Below, piece after piece: positions 19,904 to 29,057 of a stretch of 58,025 bases of DNA (positions are counted from its first letter, which is position 1; every line of letters starts with the position of its first letter). The translations under genes and the position numbers were made by a program. Below the pieces are notes generated by a model. The model was given only the letters and a program-made list of their open reading frames with translations, made no database searches and was not told the origin of the DNA. The DNA is from Micromonospora sp. HNM0581 (GTDB lineage: Bacteria > Actinomycetota > Actinomycetes > Mycobacteriales > Micromonosporaceae). The stretch is from positions 1 through 58,025 of the forward strand of contig NZ_JAASAD010000021.1 in NCBI RefSeq assembly GCF_012726175.1, written 5' to 3'.

Positions 19904-20929
19904 TCACTCACCGCGTACCGGGGGAAAGAAACCCACCCGCTCGTACGCGGTACGCAACGTCGGTGCCGCCACGGCACGGGCCTTCTCCGCGCCGGTCGCG
20001 AGGAGTTCTTCCAACTGGGCGGGATCGTCGAGATACGAGCGGGTGCGCTGCTGGATGGGGGTGACGAACTCCCGGACCACCTCGGCGAGATCCTTCTTCA
20101 GATCGCCGTAACCCTTACCGTCGTACGCCGCCACCAGGTCGTCGATGCCCCGCCCGCTCAACGCCGAGAAGATGGTGAGCAGGTTGGAGATGCCCGGCTT
20201 CGTCGCCTCGTCGAAGACGATCTCACGCCCGGTGTCGGTGACCGCCGACCGGATCTTCTTCGCCGAACGTGCCGAATCTTCGAGCAGGTCGACGATGCCA
20301 CCCGGCGACGAGGACGACTTCGACATCTTGGCGGTCGGGTCCTGAAGATCAGTGATCTTCGCGGTCGCTTTCACGATGTGCGGGGCCGGGACCGTGAAGG
20401 TCTGGCCGAACAGCGAGTTGAACCGCTGCGCCAGGTCACGGGAAAGCTCCAGGTGCTGGCGCTGGTCCTCACCGACCGGCACGGCGTTCGCCTGGTAGAG
20501 CAGAATGTCGGCGGCCTGCAGGATCGGATACGTGAACAGGCCGACGCTGGCCCGCTCGTTGCCCTGCTTCTGTGCCTTGTCCTTGAACTGGGTCATCCGG
20601 CTGGCCTCGCCGAAACCGGTGATGCAGCCGAGCAGCCACGCCAACTGGGCGTGCTCGGCCACCTGGGACTGCACGAACAGGGTGCAGCGTTCCGGGTCCA
20701 GCCCCACCGCGAGCAGCTGCGCGGCAGCCACCCGGGACCGCTGGCGCAGCACCTTCGGCTCGTGCCCTGCGGTGATGGCGTGCAGATCGACCACGCAGTA
20801 GAAGGCGTCGTGCGACTCCTGCAACGCCACCCAGTGCCGCACCGCCCCGAGGTAGTTGCCGAGATGGAACGAGTCGGCCGTCGGCTGGATGCCGGAGAAG
20901 ACGCGGGGGCGGACGGGTACGTCGGACAT
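19904..20929 (-). CDS. trpS: Tryptophanyl-tRNA synthetase
   Basis: A 341-aa class I synthetase charging tRNA-Trp. It has the HIGH-type motif as HLGN (in SFHLGNYLGAVRHW), the KMSKS loop AKMSKSSSSP at about residue 195-205, and the dimer/substrate motif GEDQRQHLELSRD. I chose the ATG at 20927-20929 (MSDVPVRPRVFSGIQPT), since the family begins just before RVFSGIQPT; the open frame extends 63 bases further upstream into the stop of the CBS-domain gene. Essential housekeeping gene. Confidence 0.97.
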   Translation of the reverse strand: MSDVPVRPRVFSGIQPTADSFHLGNYLGAVRHWVALQESHDAFYCVVDLHAITAGHEPKVLRQRSRVAAAQLLAVGLDPERCTLFVQSQVAEHAQLAWLLGCITGFGEASRMTQFKDKAQKQGNERASVGLFTYPILQAADILLYQANAVPVGEDQRQHLELSRDLAQRFNSLFGQTFTVPAPHIVKATAKITDLQDPTAKMSKSSSSPGGIVDLLEDSARSAKKIRSAVTDTGREIVFDEATKPGISNLLTIFSALSGRGIDDLVAAYDGKGYGDLKKDLAEVVREFVTPIQQRTRSYLDDPAQLEELLATGAEKARAVAAPTLRTAYERVGFFPPVRGE

Positions 20930-20942
20930 GCCGGCAATTCTG

Positions 20943-21956
20943 TCAGCTAGCCGGACGTACGTCATGACGGGCCGGCAGGTCGGGCCGCTCACCGACCGAC
21001 ACCACCCCGCGCCGCTGGTCAGGCAGGCGCGCGACGGTGACCGCCAGCCGGGACACCCGCCGACCCTCCAGAGTCAGCACCCGCAGCAGCCAGCCACCCG
21101 CCGGCGTCGCCGACTCGGCGGGAACCGGCACCTCGTCGCCCGGTACCGGCAGCCGCCCCAGCGCGGCCATCACGAAACCGCCCACCGTCTCGTAGGGGCC
21201 CGTCAGCAGCGGTACACCCGTACGCTCAACGAAGTCGGCGAGGTTCAGCCGACCGTCCACCACCGCCGGCAGCCCGGTGTACACCGGCCCGGGGTCGTCG
21301 GCGTACTCGTCATGGATCTCACCGACCAGCTCCTCGATCAGGTCCTCGCAGGTGACGATCCCGGCGGTGCCGCCGTACTCGTCGATCACCACCGCCAGGT
21401 GATGCCCTTCCCGCCGCATCTCGGTCAACGCGGCGAGCACCCGCTTGCTCGCCGGCAGCCGCTTGACCTCGCGGGCCAGCTCACCGACCGTGGCGCCCGG
21501 TTCCCGGTCCGGCCCGAGCACCAGGTCACGCAGGTGCACGACGCCGATCACGTCGTCGTGGGTGCCGTCGACCACCGGATAGCGGGTGTGCGGTCCAGCC
21601 CGCACCAACGGTTCCGCCTCGGCGATCGTCGACGTCGCGGAGAGGAACACCACCTCGGTACGGGGCATCATCACCTCGCGCACCAGGCTCGCCCCTGCCA
21701 CCAGCACGTCGTCGATGATGCGCCGCTCCACCGGATCGAGGACCGTGTTGGCGGCAACCAGATCCCGCAGCTCCGCCTCACTGATCCGTTCCCGGCCGGC
21801 GGTCGGGCCGGCACCGAGTAGGTCGGTGACCAGCCGCAGGGCACCGTCGGCAGCCCGGACCACGACCCGGGCGACCGCTCGGGCCAGAGGTCCTGGCTGA
21901 CGGCAGGGCACGTCATGGCCAGGCCGCCGGGGTACGCGCCGACGCGAGGCCCGCAT
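20943..21956 (-). CDS. CorC/CNNM-type CBS protein lacking its membrane domain
   Basis: The open frame of 337 codons encodes the cytoplasmic part of a hemolysin/CNNM-type transporter: the linker ISEAELRDLVAANTVLDPVE, REVMMPRTEVVFLS, two CBS motifs (TRYPVVDGTHDDVIGVVHLR and DEYGGTAGIVTCEDLIEELV) and a C-terminal CorC_HlyC domain (DFVERTGVPLLTGPYETVGG, then GRLPVPGDEV). The N-terminal DUF21 membrane domain, usually 150-180 residues, is absent. The first 45 codons are Arg-rich and unlike the family, and the 170 bases between it and galE do not encode it. Either a 5'-truncated relic or a soluble CBS protein starting at an internal GTG. Start therefore uncertain. Confidence 0.75.
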   Translation of the reverse strand: MRASRRRVPRRPGHDVPCRQPGPLARAVARVVVRAADGALRLVTDLLGAGPTAGRERISEAELRDLVAANTVLDPVERRIIDDVLVAGASLVREVMMPRTEVVFLSATSTIAEAEPLVRAGPHTRYPVVDGTHDDVIGVVHLRDLVLGPDREPGATVGELAREVKRLPASKRVLAALTEMRREGHHLAVVIDEYGGTAGIVTCEDLIEELVGEIHDEYADDPGPVYTGLPAVVDGRLNLADFVERTGVPLLTGPYETVGGFVMAALGRLPVPGDEVPVPAESATPAGGWLLRVLTLEGRRVSRLAVTVARLPDQRRGVVSVGERPDLPARHDVRPAS

Positions 21957-22126
21957 GCACAGATGGTAACCAGTTGTACCCCGCGACCGACACGGCCACG
22001 CTGTTCACCTTTGCGTGGATCGCACTCAGCTTCGTCGGTCCAGGGGCAAAGCGCAGACACAGCCAGCCGCCGTAGGGTGACCATCACGAGGCCGCGACCC
22101 GGGTCGGCCAGGCGGGAGGAACCGAC

Positions 22127-23110
22127 GTGAAACTGCTCGTCACCGGCGGCGCCGGCTTCATCGGCAGCGTGGTCACCCGAATGCTGCTCGACGCCGGGCA
22201 CGAGGTGGTCGTGCTGGACGACCTGCGCACTGGTCACCGCGCCGCGTTGGCCCCCGACGCCGTCCACGTCGAAGCAGACATCCACGACGCGGCCACGGTG
22301 CTCACCCCGCAGGCCGGCTTCGACGGCGTACTGCACCTCGCCGCGCTGATCGCCGCCGGCGAGTCGGTGGTCTCCCCCGAGCGGTACTGGCACAACAACA
22401 CCGTCGGCACCCTGGCGCTGATGGACGCGGTACGGGCCGCCGGCGTGCCACGGCTGGTGTTCTCCTCCACCGCCGCCGTCTACGGCAACCCCACCGAACT
22501 GCCAATCCCGGAGACCGCAGTGAAGGCGCCCACGAACACGTACGGAGCAACGAAGCTCGCCGTCGACATGGCGCTCACCTCGGAGTCGATCGGGCACGGC
22601 CTGGCCGCCGTCTCGCTGCGCTACTTCAACGTCGCCGGTGCCCACCTCGACGGTGAAGTCACCCTCGGCGAACGGCACGATCCCGAAACCCACCTCATCC
22701 CGATCGCGTTGCAGGTGGCCGCCGAACGACGCGACAAGCTGCAGCTCTTCGGTGACGACTATCCGACCGTCGACGGCACCTGTGTCCGCGACTACATCCA
22801 CGTCTCCGACCTGGCCCGCGCCCACCTGCTCGCCCTGGACGCGGCGACCGGGGGGCAGCACCGCATCTACAACCTCGGCAACGGCAACGGCTTCACGAAC
22901 CGGCAGGTCGTCGAGGTCGTCCGCGAGGTCACCGGGCACCCGGTGCCAGTCGAGGTGGCGCCCCGCCGCGAAGGTGATCCGGCCGAACTCGTCGCCTCCG
23001 CCGCGCTCGCCCGCACCGAACTCGGCTGGGAACCCCGCAAGGCCACCCTGCACGACATGGTCACCGACGCCTGGACCTTCTACCGCACACAGGTCCTGCA
23101 CCGCCGGTGA
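22127..23110 (+). CDS. galE: UDP-glucose 4-epimerase
   Basis: A 327-aa extended SDR epimerase interconverting UDP-glucose and UDP-galactose. It has the NAD-binding motif GGAGFIG at residues 7-13, HLAALIAAGESV, the catalytic SSTAAVYG region and YGATK (Tyr-x3-Lys). The GTG start at 22127 follows GGGAGGAA with good spacing. It overlaps galK by four bases (GTGA), so the two galactose genes are coupled. galT is not present in the window. The 170 bases upstream hold the promoter. Confidence 0.95.
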   Translation: MKLLVTGGAGFIGSVVTRMLLDAGHEVVVLDDLRTGHRAALAPDAVHVEADIHDAATVLTPQAGFDGVLHLAALIAAGESVVSPERYWHNNTVGTLALMDAVRAAGVPRLVFSSTAAVYGNPTELPIPETAVKAPTNTYGATKLAVDMALTSESIGHGLAAVSLRYFNVAGAHLDGEVTLGERHDPETHLIPIALQVAAERRDKLQLFGDDYPTVDGTCVRDYIHVSDLARAHLLALDAATGGQHRIYNLGNGNGFTNRQVVEVVREVTGHPVPVEVAPRREGDPAELVASAALARTELGWEPRKATLHDMVTDAWTFYRTQVLHRR

Positions 23111-24276
23111 CCTTCCCCGCCGACAACGTGGCCGAGCGTGCCACCACCTGCTTCCGAAACACCTACGGTCAGCCGCCCGCCGGCCGCTGGGCAGCGCCCG
23201 GACGGGTCAACCTGATCGGTGAACACACCGACTACAACGACGGGTTCGTGCTGCCGTTCGCACTTCCGCTGCGTACCGTCGTCGCGGCCGCTCCACAGCC
23301 GACCGGCAACTGGACGGTCCGTTCCGAACTCACCGGTGAGACGGTCACCTTCGGCACCGACGACGTTTCCCGGCCCGGCCGGGTGACCGGCTGGGCCGCG
23401 TACGTCGCCGGGGTCGTGTGGGCGTTGCGGGAAGCGGGGCTCGGCGTGCCCGGCGCCCGGCTGGCCGTCGCCTCCGACGTACCGCTCGGCGCGGGGCTTT
23501 CCTCCTCCGCCGCGCTGGAGGCTGCCGTGCTCACCGCGCTCGTCGACCTGGGCGGGCTGGAACTGTCGACCGACAAGCAGCCCCGGCTGGCCCAGCGCGC
23601 CGAAAACCAGTACGTCGGTGCACCCACCGGCATCATGGACCAGTCAGCGGTGATCCGCTGCCGCACCGGACACGCCCTCTTCCTCGACTGCCGCACCGGA
23701 CAGGTCGAACACATCCCGTTCGACCTCGGCAGCGCCGGCCTCGCGGTCCTGGTGATCGACAGCCGCGCCCCGCACCGGCACGCCGACGGCGAGTACGCGG
23801 GCCGCCGGGCCAGCTGCGAGAAGGCAGCGGCCCTGCTCGGCGTGACCGCGCTCCGGGATCTCCCGGCCACCGGCCTCGACGACACGCTGACCCGGCTCCC
23901 CGACAGCGAGATCCGCCGCCGGGTCCGTCACGTGGTCACCGAGAACCAGCGGGTGCTCGACACCGTCGCGCTGCTTAACGCCGGGCAGGCTCGGCGGATC
24001 GGGCCGCTGCTCACCGCGTCGCACGCCTCGATGCGGGACGACTTCGCCATCACCGTCCCCGAAGTGGACACCGCAGTCGATGCCGCGCTGGCCGCCGGGG
24101 CGCTCGGTGCCCGGATGACCGGCGGTGGCTTCGGCGGCTGTGTACTGGCCCTGGTCGAAGCGGACAGGTCCGATCGGGTGGGCGCGGCCGTCGCCGCCGC
24201 CTACACCGACCGTGCCTTCGCCGCCCCCTCCTTCTTCACCGCCACACCCTCCCCGGGCGTCACCCGAATCGACTGA
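23107..24276 (+). CDS. galK: Galactokinase
   Basis: A 389-aa GHMP kinase phosphorylating galactose at C1. The galactokinase signature GEHTDYNDGFVLPFA is near residue 38, the GHMP ATP loop PLGAGLSSSAALE near 128, and the C-terminal motif TGGGFGGCVLALVE near 340. The GTG start lies within the galE stop. Ends 12 bases before a strong bidirectional hairpin. Confidence 0.96.
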   Translation: MTFPADNVAERATTCFRNTYGQPPAGRWAAPGRVNLIGEHTDYNDGFVLPFALPLRTVVAAAPQPTGNWTVRSELTGETVTFGTDDVSRPGRVTGWAAYVAGVVWALREAGLGVPGARLAVASDVPLGAGLSSSAALEAAVLTALVDLGGLELSTDKQPRLAQRAENQYVGAPTGIMDQSAVIRCRTGHALFLDCRTGQVEHIPFDLGSAGLAVLVIDSRAPHRHADGEYAGRRASCEKAAALLGVTALRDLPATGLDDTLTRLPDSEIRRRVRHVVTENQRVLDTVALLNAGQARRIGPLLTASHASMRDDFAITVPEVDTAVDAALAAGALGARMTGGGFGGCVLALVEADRSDRVGAAVAAAYTDRAFAAPSFFTATPSPGVTRID

Positions 24277-24288
24277 CCCCTACCCGTC

Positions 24289-24344
24289 GATCAGGAAGTT
24301 CTTCTCCGTTTCCCCAACAGAGGCCCGGGCAGAACTTCCTGATC
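24289..24344. terminator. Bidirectional terminator between galK and cysN
   Basis: Perfect 14-base arms (24289-24302 GATCAGGAAGTTCT and 24331-24344) enclose a 28-base loop. A second outer pairing, CTACCCG at 24280-24286 with CGGGTAG at 24358-24364, frames it. It lies between convergent genes, 12 bases after galK and 25 bases before the cysN stop. Confidence 0.85.
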
Positions 24345-24369
24345 AACCAATTGGGTCCGGGTAGGTCGG

Positions 24370-25671
24370 TCAGGGCGTCTCGACGATCATGCCGGCGCCG
24401 ACCGTGCGGTTGGTGGCCTCGTCGATGACGATGAACCCACCGGTGGCGCGGTTGCGGCGGTACTCGTCGGCCAGCAGCGGGACGGTGGTCCGCAGCCGGA
24501 CCCGACCGATCTCGTTGAGCCGCAGTTCGCTCGCCGACTCGTCACGGTGCAGCGAGTTGATGTCGAGACGGTAGTGCAGGCCCCGGACGATCGCCCGCGC
24601 CGCGCGGGTCGTGTGCTTGATCGCGTACCTGCCGCCAACCTGCAACGGACGGGTTTCGTCCATCCAGCAGACCATCGCCTCGATGTCCTGCGCCACCGCC
24701 GGCGCGTTGTTCGGCCGGCAGATCATGTCCCCGCGCGAAATGTCGATCTCGTTCTCCAGGCGCACCGTCACCGACATCGGCGGGAACGCCTCCGCGACCG
24801 GTCCGTCGGCGGTCTCCACCGCGGCGATCCGGCTGGTGAAGCCCGAAGGCAGCACCATCACCTCGTCACCCGGCTTGAGCACCCCCGACGCGACCTGACC
24901 GGCATAGCCCCGGTAGTCGGTCACGGTGGTCGACTGCGGACGGATCACGTACTGCACCGGGAAACGGACATCGACCAGGTTGCGGTCGCTGGCGATGTGC
25001 ACCCGTTCCAGGTGGTGCAGCAACGCCGGCCCGTCGTACCAGGGCATGTTCTCCGAACGGGTGACGATGTTGTCGCCCCGCAACGCGGAGATCGGCACCA
25101 CCGTCAGATCCGGCGCGTCCAGTTTCGCGGCGAAGGCCGTGAACTCGTCAGCGATCCGATCGAAGACTTCCTGCGAGAAGTCCACCAGATCCATCTTGTT
25201 GACGCAGAGCACCAGATGCGGCACCCGCAACAGTGAGCACAGGAAGGCATGCCGGCGGGACTGCTCCACCAGACCCTTGCGGGCGTCCACCAGGATCAGC
25301 GCCAGGTCGGCGGTGGACGCGCCGGTGACCATGTTCCGGGTGTACTGGATGTGCCCGGGAGTGTCCGCGATGATGAACTTGCGTCGAGGCGTGGCGAAGT
25401 AGCGGTACGCCACGTCGATGGTGATGCCCTGCTCCCGCTCCGCCCGCAACCCGTCGGTCAGCAGCGCCAGATTCGTGTACTCGTCGCCACGGGCCGCGCT
25501 GACCGCCTCGACCGCCGCCAACTGGTCGGTGAACAGTGACTTCGTGTCGTAGAGCAGCCGACCGATGAGGGTCGACTTACCGTCGTCCACGCTGCCCGCC
25601 GTGGCGAACCGCAACAGATCCATCGGCCGACCCTCGGCGACCGGAGCCGCGGCCAGAGTCTCGGTACCCAT
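24370..25671 (-). CDS. cysN: Sulfate adenylyltransferase subunit 1 (GTPase)
   Basis: A 433-aa EF-Tu-like GTPase that drives ATP sulfurylase. G1 loop GSVDDGKSTLIGRLLYD is near residue 31, G3 DTPGHIQYTRNM near 104 and G4 CVNKMDLVDFS near 160. It ends after the beta-barrel domains, without a CysC (APS kinase) fusion at the C-terminus, unlike many actinobacterial NodQ-type proteins. The start ATG overlaps the cysD stop by one base (TGATG). With CysD it makes adenosine 5'-phosphosulfate from ATP and sulfate. Confidence 0.96.
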   Translation of the reverse strand: MGTETLAAAPVAEGRPMDLLRFATAGSVDDGKSTLIGRLLYDTKSLFTDQLAAVEAVSAARGDEYTNLALLTDGLRAEREQGITIDVAYRYFATPRRKFIIADTPGHIQYTRNMVTGASTADLALILVDARKGLVEQSRRHAFLCSLLRVPHLVLCVNKMDLVDFSQEVFDRIADEFTAFAAKLDAPDLTVVPISALRGDNIVTRSENMPWYDGPALLHHLERVHIASDRNLVDVRFPVQYVIRPQSTTVTDYRGYAGQVASGVLKPGDEVMVLPSGFTSRIAAVETADGPVAEAFPPMSVTVRLENEIDISRGDMICRPNNAPAVAQDIEAMVCWMDETRPLQVGGRYAIKHTTRAARAIVRGLHYRLDINSLHRDESASELRLNEIGRVRLRTTVPLLADEYRRNRATGGFIVIDEATNRTVGAGMIVETP

Positions 25672-26579
25672 CAGAAGTAGCCCTCCCGCTTGCGGTCCTC
25701 CATCGCGGCTTCGCTGACCCGGTCGTCACCCCTGGTCGCGCCTCGCTCGGTGATCCGGGTGGCGGCGACCTCATCGATGACCTTCTCGACCGTGTCCGCG
25801 TCGGAGCGCACCGCCGCCGTGCAGGACGCGTCACCGACCGTGCGGTACCGCACCCGGGCCTTGAACCGATCCTCACCGGCCCGCGCCGGCAGGAACTCGT
25901 TCACCGCGTAGAGCATCCCGTCGCGCTCGACCACCTCACGCTCGTGCGCGTAGTAGATCGACGGCAACTCGATCCGCTCCCGGGCGATGTAGTGCCACAC
26001 GTCCAACTCGGTCCAGTTGGACAGCGGGAACACCCGGATCGACTCACCCGGATGGTGCCGACCGTTGTAGAGCGCCCACAGCTCCGGCCGCTGGTTCTTC
26101 GGATCCCACTGGCCGAACTCGTCACGGAAACTGAACATCCGTTCCTTCGCCCGAGCCTTCTCCTCGTCCCGCCGCGCCCCGCCGAACAGAGCGTTGAAAC
26201 GGTGCTTCTCCACCGCCTCCAGCAGCACAGGTGTCTGGATCCGGTTGCGCGTCCCGTCCGCAGCCTCCCGGACCAGGCCGCTGGCCAGGGCTTCCGGCAC
26301 GCTCGCCACCACCAGCTGAAGGTTCAGCTCGGCCACCCGCCGGTCGCGGTAGTCGAGGACCTCCGGGAAGTTGTGACCCGTGTCGACATGCATCACCGGG
26401 AACGGGATGTGACCCGGCGCGAACGCCTTCTGCGCCAGCCGGAGCATGACGATCGAGTCCTTGCCACCGGAGAAGAGCAGCACCGGCCGCTCCAACTCGG
26501 CAACGACCTCGCGCATCACGAAGATGCTCTCCGCCTCCAGCGCGTCGAGGTGGGTGACCTGGTACGCGACATTGGTCAT
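25671..26579 (-). CDS. cysD: Sulfate adenylyltransferase subunit 2
   Basis: A 302-aa subunit catalysing adenylation of sulfate. It contains the PP-loop LLFSGGKDSIVMLRLA near residue 35 and the family segments HVDTGHNFPEVLDYRD and FPLSNWTELDVWHYI. It is the first gene of the cysDN pair and needs CysN for GTP-driven activity. A tiny ORF overlaps its start. cysQ lies 74 bases upstream on the same strand. Confidence 0.97.
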   Translation of the reverse strand: MTNVAYQVTHLDALEAESIFVMREVVAELERPVLLFSGGKDSIVMLRLAQKAFAPGHIPFPVMHVDTGHNFPEVLDYRDRRVAELNLQLVVASVPEALASGLVREAADGTRNRIQTPVLLEAVEKHRFNALFGGARRDEEKARAKERMFSFRDEFGQWDPKNQRPELWALYNGRHHPGESIRVFPLSNWTELDVWHYIARERIELPSIYYAHEREVVERDGMLYAVNEFLPARAGEDRFKARVRYRTVGDASCTAAVRSDADTVEKVIDEVAATRITERGATRGDDRVSEAAMEDRKREGYF

Positions 26580-26605
26580 GGCACCGGCTCGATTCGCTCG
26601 GTCAT
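26576..26605 (-). CDS. Possible 9-aa leader ORF overlapping cysD
   Basis: ATG at 26603-26605 encodes MTERIEPVP and ends with a TGA that shares bases with the cysD start (ATGA). A purine-rich stretch GGAAAG precedes it closely. Short leader ORFs before sulfur-assimilation genes are known in actinobacteria, often with cysteine codons; this one has none. It could couple translation to cysD or be chance. Confidence 0.3.
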   Translation of the reverse strand: MTERIEPVP

Positions 26606-26653
26606 CCGCTTTCCAGACCTTTCCGGTCGGCTATGTCAGGAAGTAGCGACAGG

Positions 26654-27481
26654 CTACCCGCAATGCCGCTGCAACGCCGCAAGTAACCGGCTGGCGAGAT
26701 CCTTGCGGCACACCAACAGGTCAGGCAGGCGCGGATCCGCCTCGTTGTACTTCAGCGCAGAGCCGTCGATCCGGGAAGCGTGCAGACCGGTGGACGTTGC
26801 CACAGCCACCGGTGCCGCCGAGTCCCACTCGTACTGCCCGCCGGCATGAATGTAGGCGTCCACCTCACCCGTCACCACAGCGGCGATCTTCGCCCCGGCC
26901 GAGCCCATCGGCACCAGCTGCGCCCCGACCTCGTCCGCGAGGTCGGTCAGGAACGCCGGAGGCCGGCTACGACTCGCCGCCAACCGCACCGCACCACCCG
27001 CCGTCGCCGCCTCCGGCGTCATCGGTGGATAGGCCGGCGGCAGGTCCGTACCCAGCACCCGATGCTGAGCCGGCAGCCCGACCGCCCCAGCGACCAGACC
27101 ATGCGACGTCGTCGCGTTACGGGCCCAGAGCGCCACGTGAACCGCCCAGTCCGCGCGGCCCTGCTCGCTGAACTCCCGGGTACCGTCCAACGGATCGATG
27201 ATCCAGACCCGGTCGGCGGTCAACCGCGAAATGGCACCGGCGTTCACCTCGGCCGCCCACGCCAACCGGGAACCCTCGTCCTCCTCGGAGAGCACCGCGT
27301 CACCCGGACGCCACCTCGCCAACTCGGTACGGATGAGGTCGTGCGAGACCTTGTCACCCGCCGACTTCAACGCACCGGCATCGGCGAACCCCATCTCCGC
27401 CCGCAGGTCCAGCAGTGCCCGCCCGGCCCGATCCGCCAGCCACCGCGCGAACGCCCCGTCGATCATCGGTGGACCGTTCAT
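26654..27481 (-). CDS. cysQ: 3'(2'),5'-bisphosphate nucleotidase, CysQ type
   Basis: A 275-aa inositol-monophosphatase-family enzyme. Metal-binding motifs are visible: DKVSHDLIR, LSEEDEGS (Glu-Glu), WIIDPLDGTREF and WDSAAPVAVA near the C-terminus. CysQ hydrolyses 3'-phosphoadenosine 5'-phosphate, the by-product of sulfate assimilation, which fits the adjacent cysDN genes. GGGAGCGGAAGC stands directly before the ATG. The 180 bases upstream to pth carry no gene. Confidence 0.93.
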   Translation of the reverse strand: MNGPPMIDGAFARWLADRAGRALLDLRAEMGFADAGALKSAGDKVSHDLIRTELARWRPGDAVLSEEDEGSRLAWAAEVNAGAISRLTADRVWIIDPLDGTREFSEQGRADWAVHVALWARNATTSHGLVAGAVGLPAQHRVLGTDLPPAYPPMTPEAATAGGAVRLAASRSRPPAFLTDLADEVGAQLVPMGSAGAKIAAVVTGEVDAYIHAGGQYEWDSAAPVAVATSTGLHASRIDGSALKYNEADPRLPDLLVCRKDLASRLLAALQRHCG

Positions 27482-27661
27482 GCTTCCGCTCCCGTCGCCA
27501 CGATCCCGCGTACGCCAAGCGACCGGCCCCGCCCCGACCGCCGACCCCGCACACTACCGGGCCACCGGTGAGCCCGACCGCCGCAGGGCACCCGGGACAC
27601 ACCTGTCGAAAATGCCGTCCGAGCCGAAACGGCGGCCGACGGGAACACCTCGGGCACCGCG

Positions 27662-28252
27662 CTAGCTCCCGTGGTAGAGGTTCTGGGTCGCCTCCACACC
27701 CCGGCTGACCACGGACTCCACCACGTCCGCAGCCCGGTCCACCAGAAAGTCCAACTCCTTGCGCTCCGCCATGCCGAAATCCGACAGCACATAGTCCGCC
27801 GGGTCCTGCCGCCCCGGCGGCCGACCGATACCGAACCGCACCCGCACGTAGTCCTTCGTGCCCAACGACTTCGACATCGACCGCAGGCCGTTGTGTCCGC
27901 CCTCGCCACCGCCGCACTTGACCCGCACCTGGCCGTAACCGATGTCCAACTCGTCGTGCACCGCTATCACCCGACCCGGCGGCACCTTGAAGAACTGCGC
28001 CAGACTCACCACCGGCCCACCGGACAGGTTCATGAAGGTGAGCGGCTTGGTCAGCACCAGTTTCGGCCCGCCCAACCCCAGCCGCCCCTCCGCGACCTGC
28101 GCCACCGTCCGTCGGTGCCGGCCGAACTTCCCGCCCAGCCGACCAGCCAGCAGATCGGCGACCATGAACCCGACATTGTGCCGGTTGCCCGCGTACTCCC
28201 GACCCGGATTACCCAGGCCCACCACGAGCCACGGCCCTACCTCGTCCGTCAC
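27662..28252 (-). CDS. pth: Peptidyl-tRNA hydrolase
   Basis: A 196-aa enzyme freeing tRNA from stalled peptidyl-tRNA. The family's first motif VGLGNPGREYAGNRHNVGFM carries the conserved Asn and catalytic His; later LTKPLTFMNLSGG, HDELDIGYGQVRVK (catalytic Asp) and GGEGGHNGLRS. I chose the GTG at 28250-28252, which follows GGGAGGGG, over the upstream in-frame start. It follows rplY on the same strand, an arrangement widely conserved in bacteria. Confidence 0.96.
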   Translation of the reverse strand: MTDEVGPWLVVGLGNPGREYAGNRHNVGFMVADLLAGRLGGKFGRHRRTVAQVAEGRLGLGGPKLVLTKPLTFMNLSGGPVVSLAQFFKVPPGRVIAVHDELDIGYGQVRVKCGGGEGGHNGLRSMSKSLGTKDYVRVRFGIGRPPGRQDPADYVLSDFGMAERKELDFLVDRAADVVESVVSRGVEATQNLYHGS

Positions 28253-28316
28253 CGCCCGCCCCTCCCACTCGCACCGGTGGTGAACCACCACCCGCGCCGC
28301 CGGTCATCCGATACGC

Positions 28317-28351
28317 CGACAGGCGCCCCCGAGGACCGGGGACGCCTGTCG
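28317..28351 (-). terminator. Hairpin between rplY and pth
   Basis: Arms 28317-28329 and 28338-28351 pair (CGACAGGCGCCCC with its complement plus one bulged A) around an 8-base loop, 16 bases after the rplY stop. Probably terminates or attenuates the L25 transcript ahead of pth. Confidence 0.7.
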
Positions 28352-28367
28352 CAGAACAGAAAGACTG

Positions 28368-29057
28368 TCAGGCCTCGGTGCGGCCCTCGGCGCCCGCCTC
28401 GCCCTCGGCGGCCGACGCCCCGGCAGCCGCCTCGGTGACCTCGCCGGCTCCGGCCTCGGCCTCCTCGGTGGCCTCCTCCGCCTCGGGCAACGTCGACTCC
28501 AGCTGCTCGGCGGTCGGCGCGGCAGTGACCGTGGCGATCGTCAGCTCCGGATCGGCGGCCAGCTCCACACCCGCCGGCAACGTCACGTCAGCGGCGGTGA
28601 CCTGGGAGCCCGGCTCGGCACCCTCGATGGAAGCCTCCAGGTGATCCGGCACCTTCGTAGCGTCGGCGGTCACCGTGAGGGTGTCGTGATCGTGCACGAT
28701 GAGCGTGCCCGGCGCGGCATCACCCGTGAGCTGGATCGGAACCTCCACGGTGACCTTCTCACCCCGCCGCACCAGCAGCAGGTCGACGTGCTCGAAGGTG
28801 TCTTTGACCGGGTCCCGCTGGATCGACTTCGGCAACGCCAACGCCTGGGTACCGTCGCTGATGTCGAGCACCAGGAGCTGGTTGGCGCCACCGTTCCGGA
28901 TGGCCGCCGCGAACTCGCGGGCCGGCAGTGCGATGTGCTTGGGCTTCTCGCCATGGCCGTACAGCACGGCGGGCACCTTGCCGGCCCGGCGGGTACGGCG
29001 GGCACCACCCTTGCCGAACTCGGTGCGGGGCTCGGCGCTGATCTTTACCTCGGACAC
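28368..29057 (-). CDS. rplY: 50S ribosomal protein L25, long (CTC) form
   Basis: A 229-aa L25/TL5/CTC protein binding 5S rRNA. The N-terminal L25 domain starts VSEVKISAEPRTEFGKGGAR and contains AGKVPAVLYGHGEKP; the C-terminal beta domain (VEVPIQLTGDAAPGTLI) follows, then an acidic, Glu/Ala-rich tail ending AEGRTEA. The GTG at 29055-29057 follows AGGAG by seven bases; earlier in-frame starts have no site. A candidate -10 (TAGACT on the minus strand, 29229-29234) lies about 170 bases upstream, giving a long leader. The gap 29058-29324 holds no gene. Confidence 0.95.
   Translation of the reverse strand: MSEVKISAEPRTEFGKGGARRTRRAGKVPAVLYGHGEKPKHIALPAREFAAAIRNGGANQLLVLDISDGTQALALPKSIQRDPVKDTFEHVDLLLVRRGEKVTVEVPIQLTGDAAPGTLIVHDHDTLTVTADATKVPDHLEASIEGAEPGSQVTAADVTLPAGVELAADPELTIATVTAAPTAEQLESTLPEAEEATEEAEAGAGEVTEAAAGASAAEGEAGAEGRTEA

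Noticed and set aside
21671..23101. A 476-codon frame on the minus strand
   Set aside because: Antisense to galE and in the wrong frame for the CBS protein; repetitive Gly/Val/Asp composition typical of a shadow frame.
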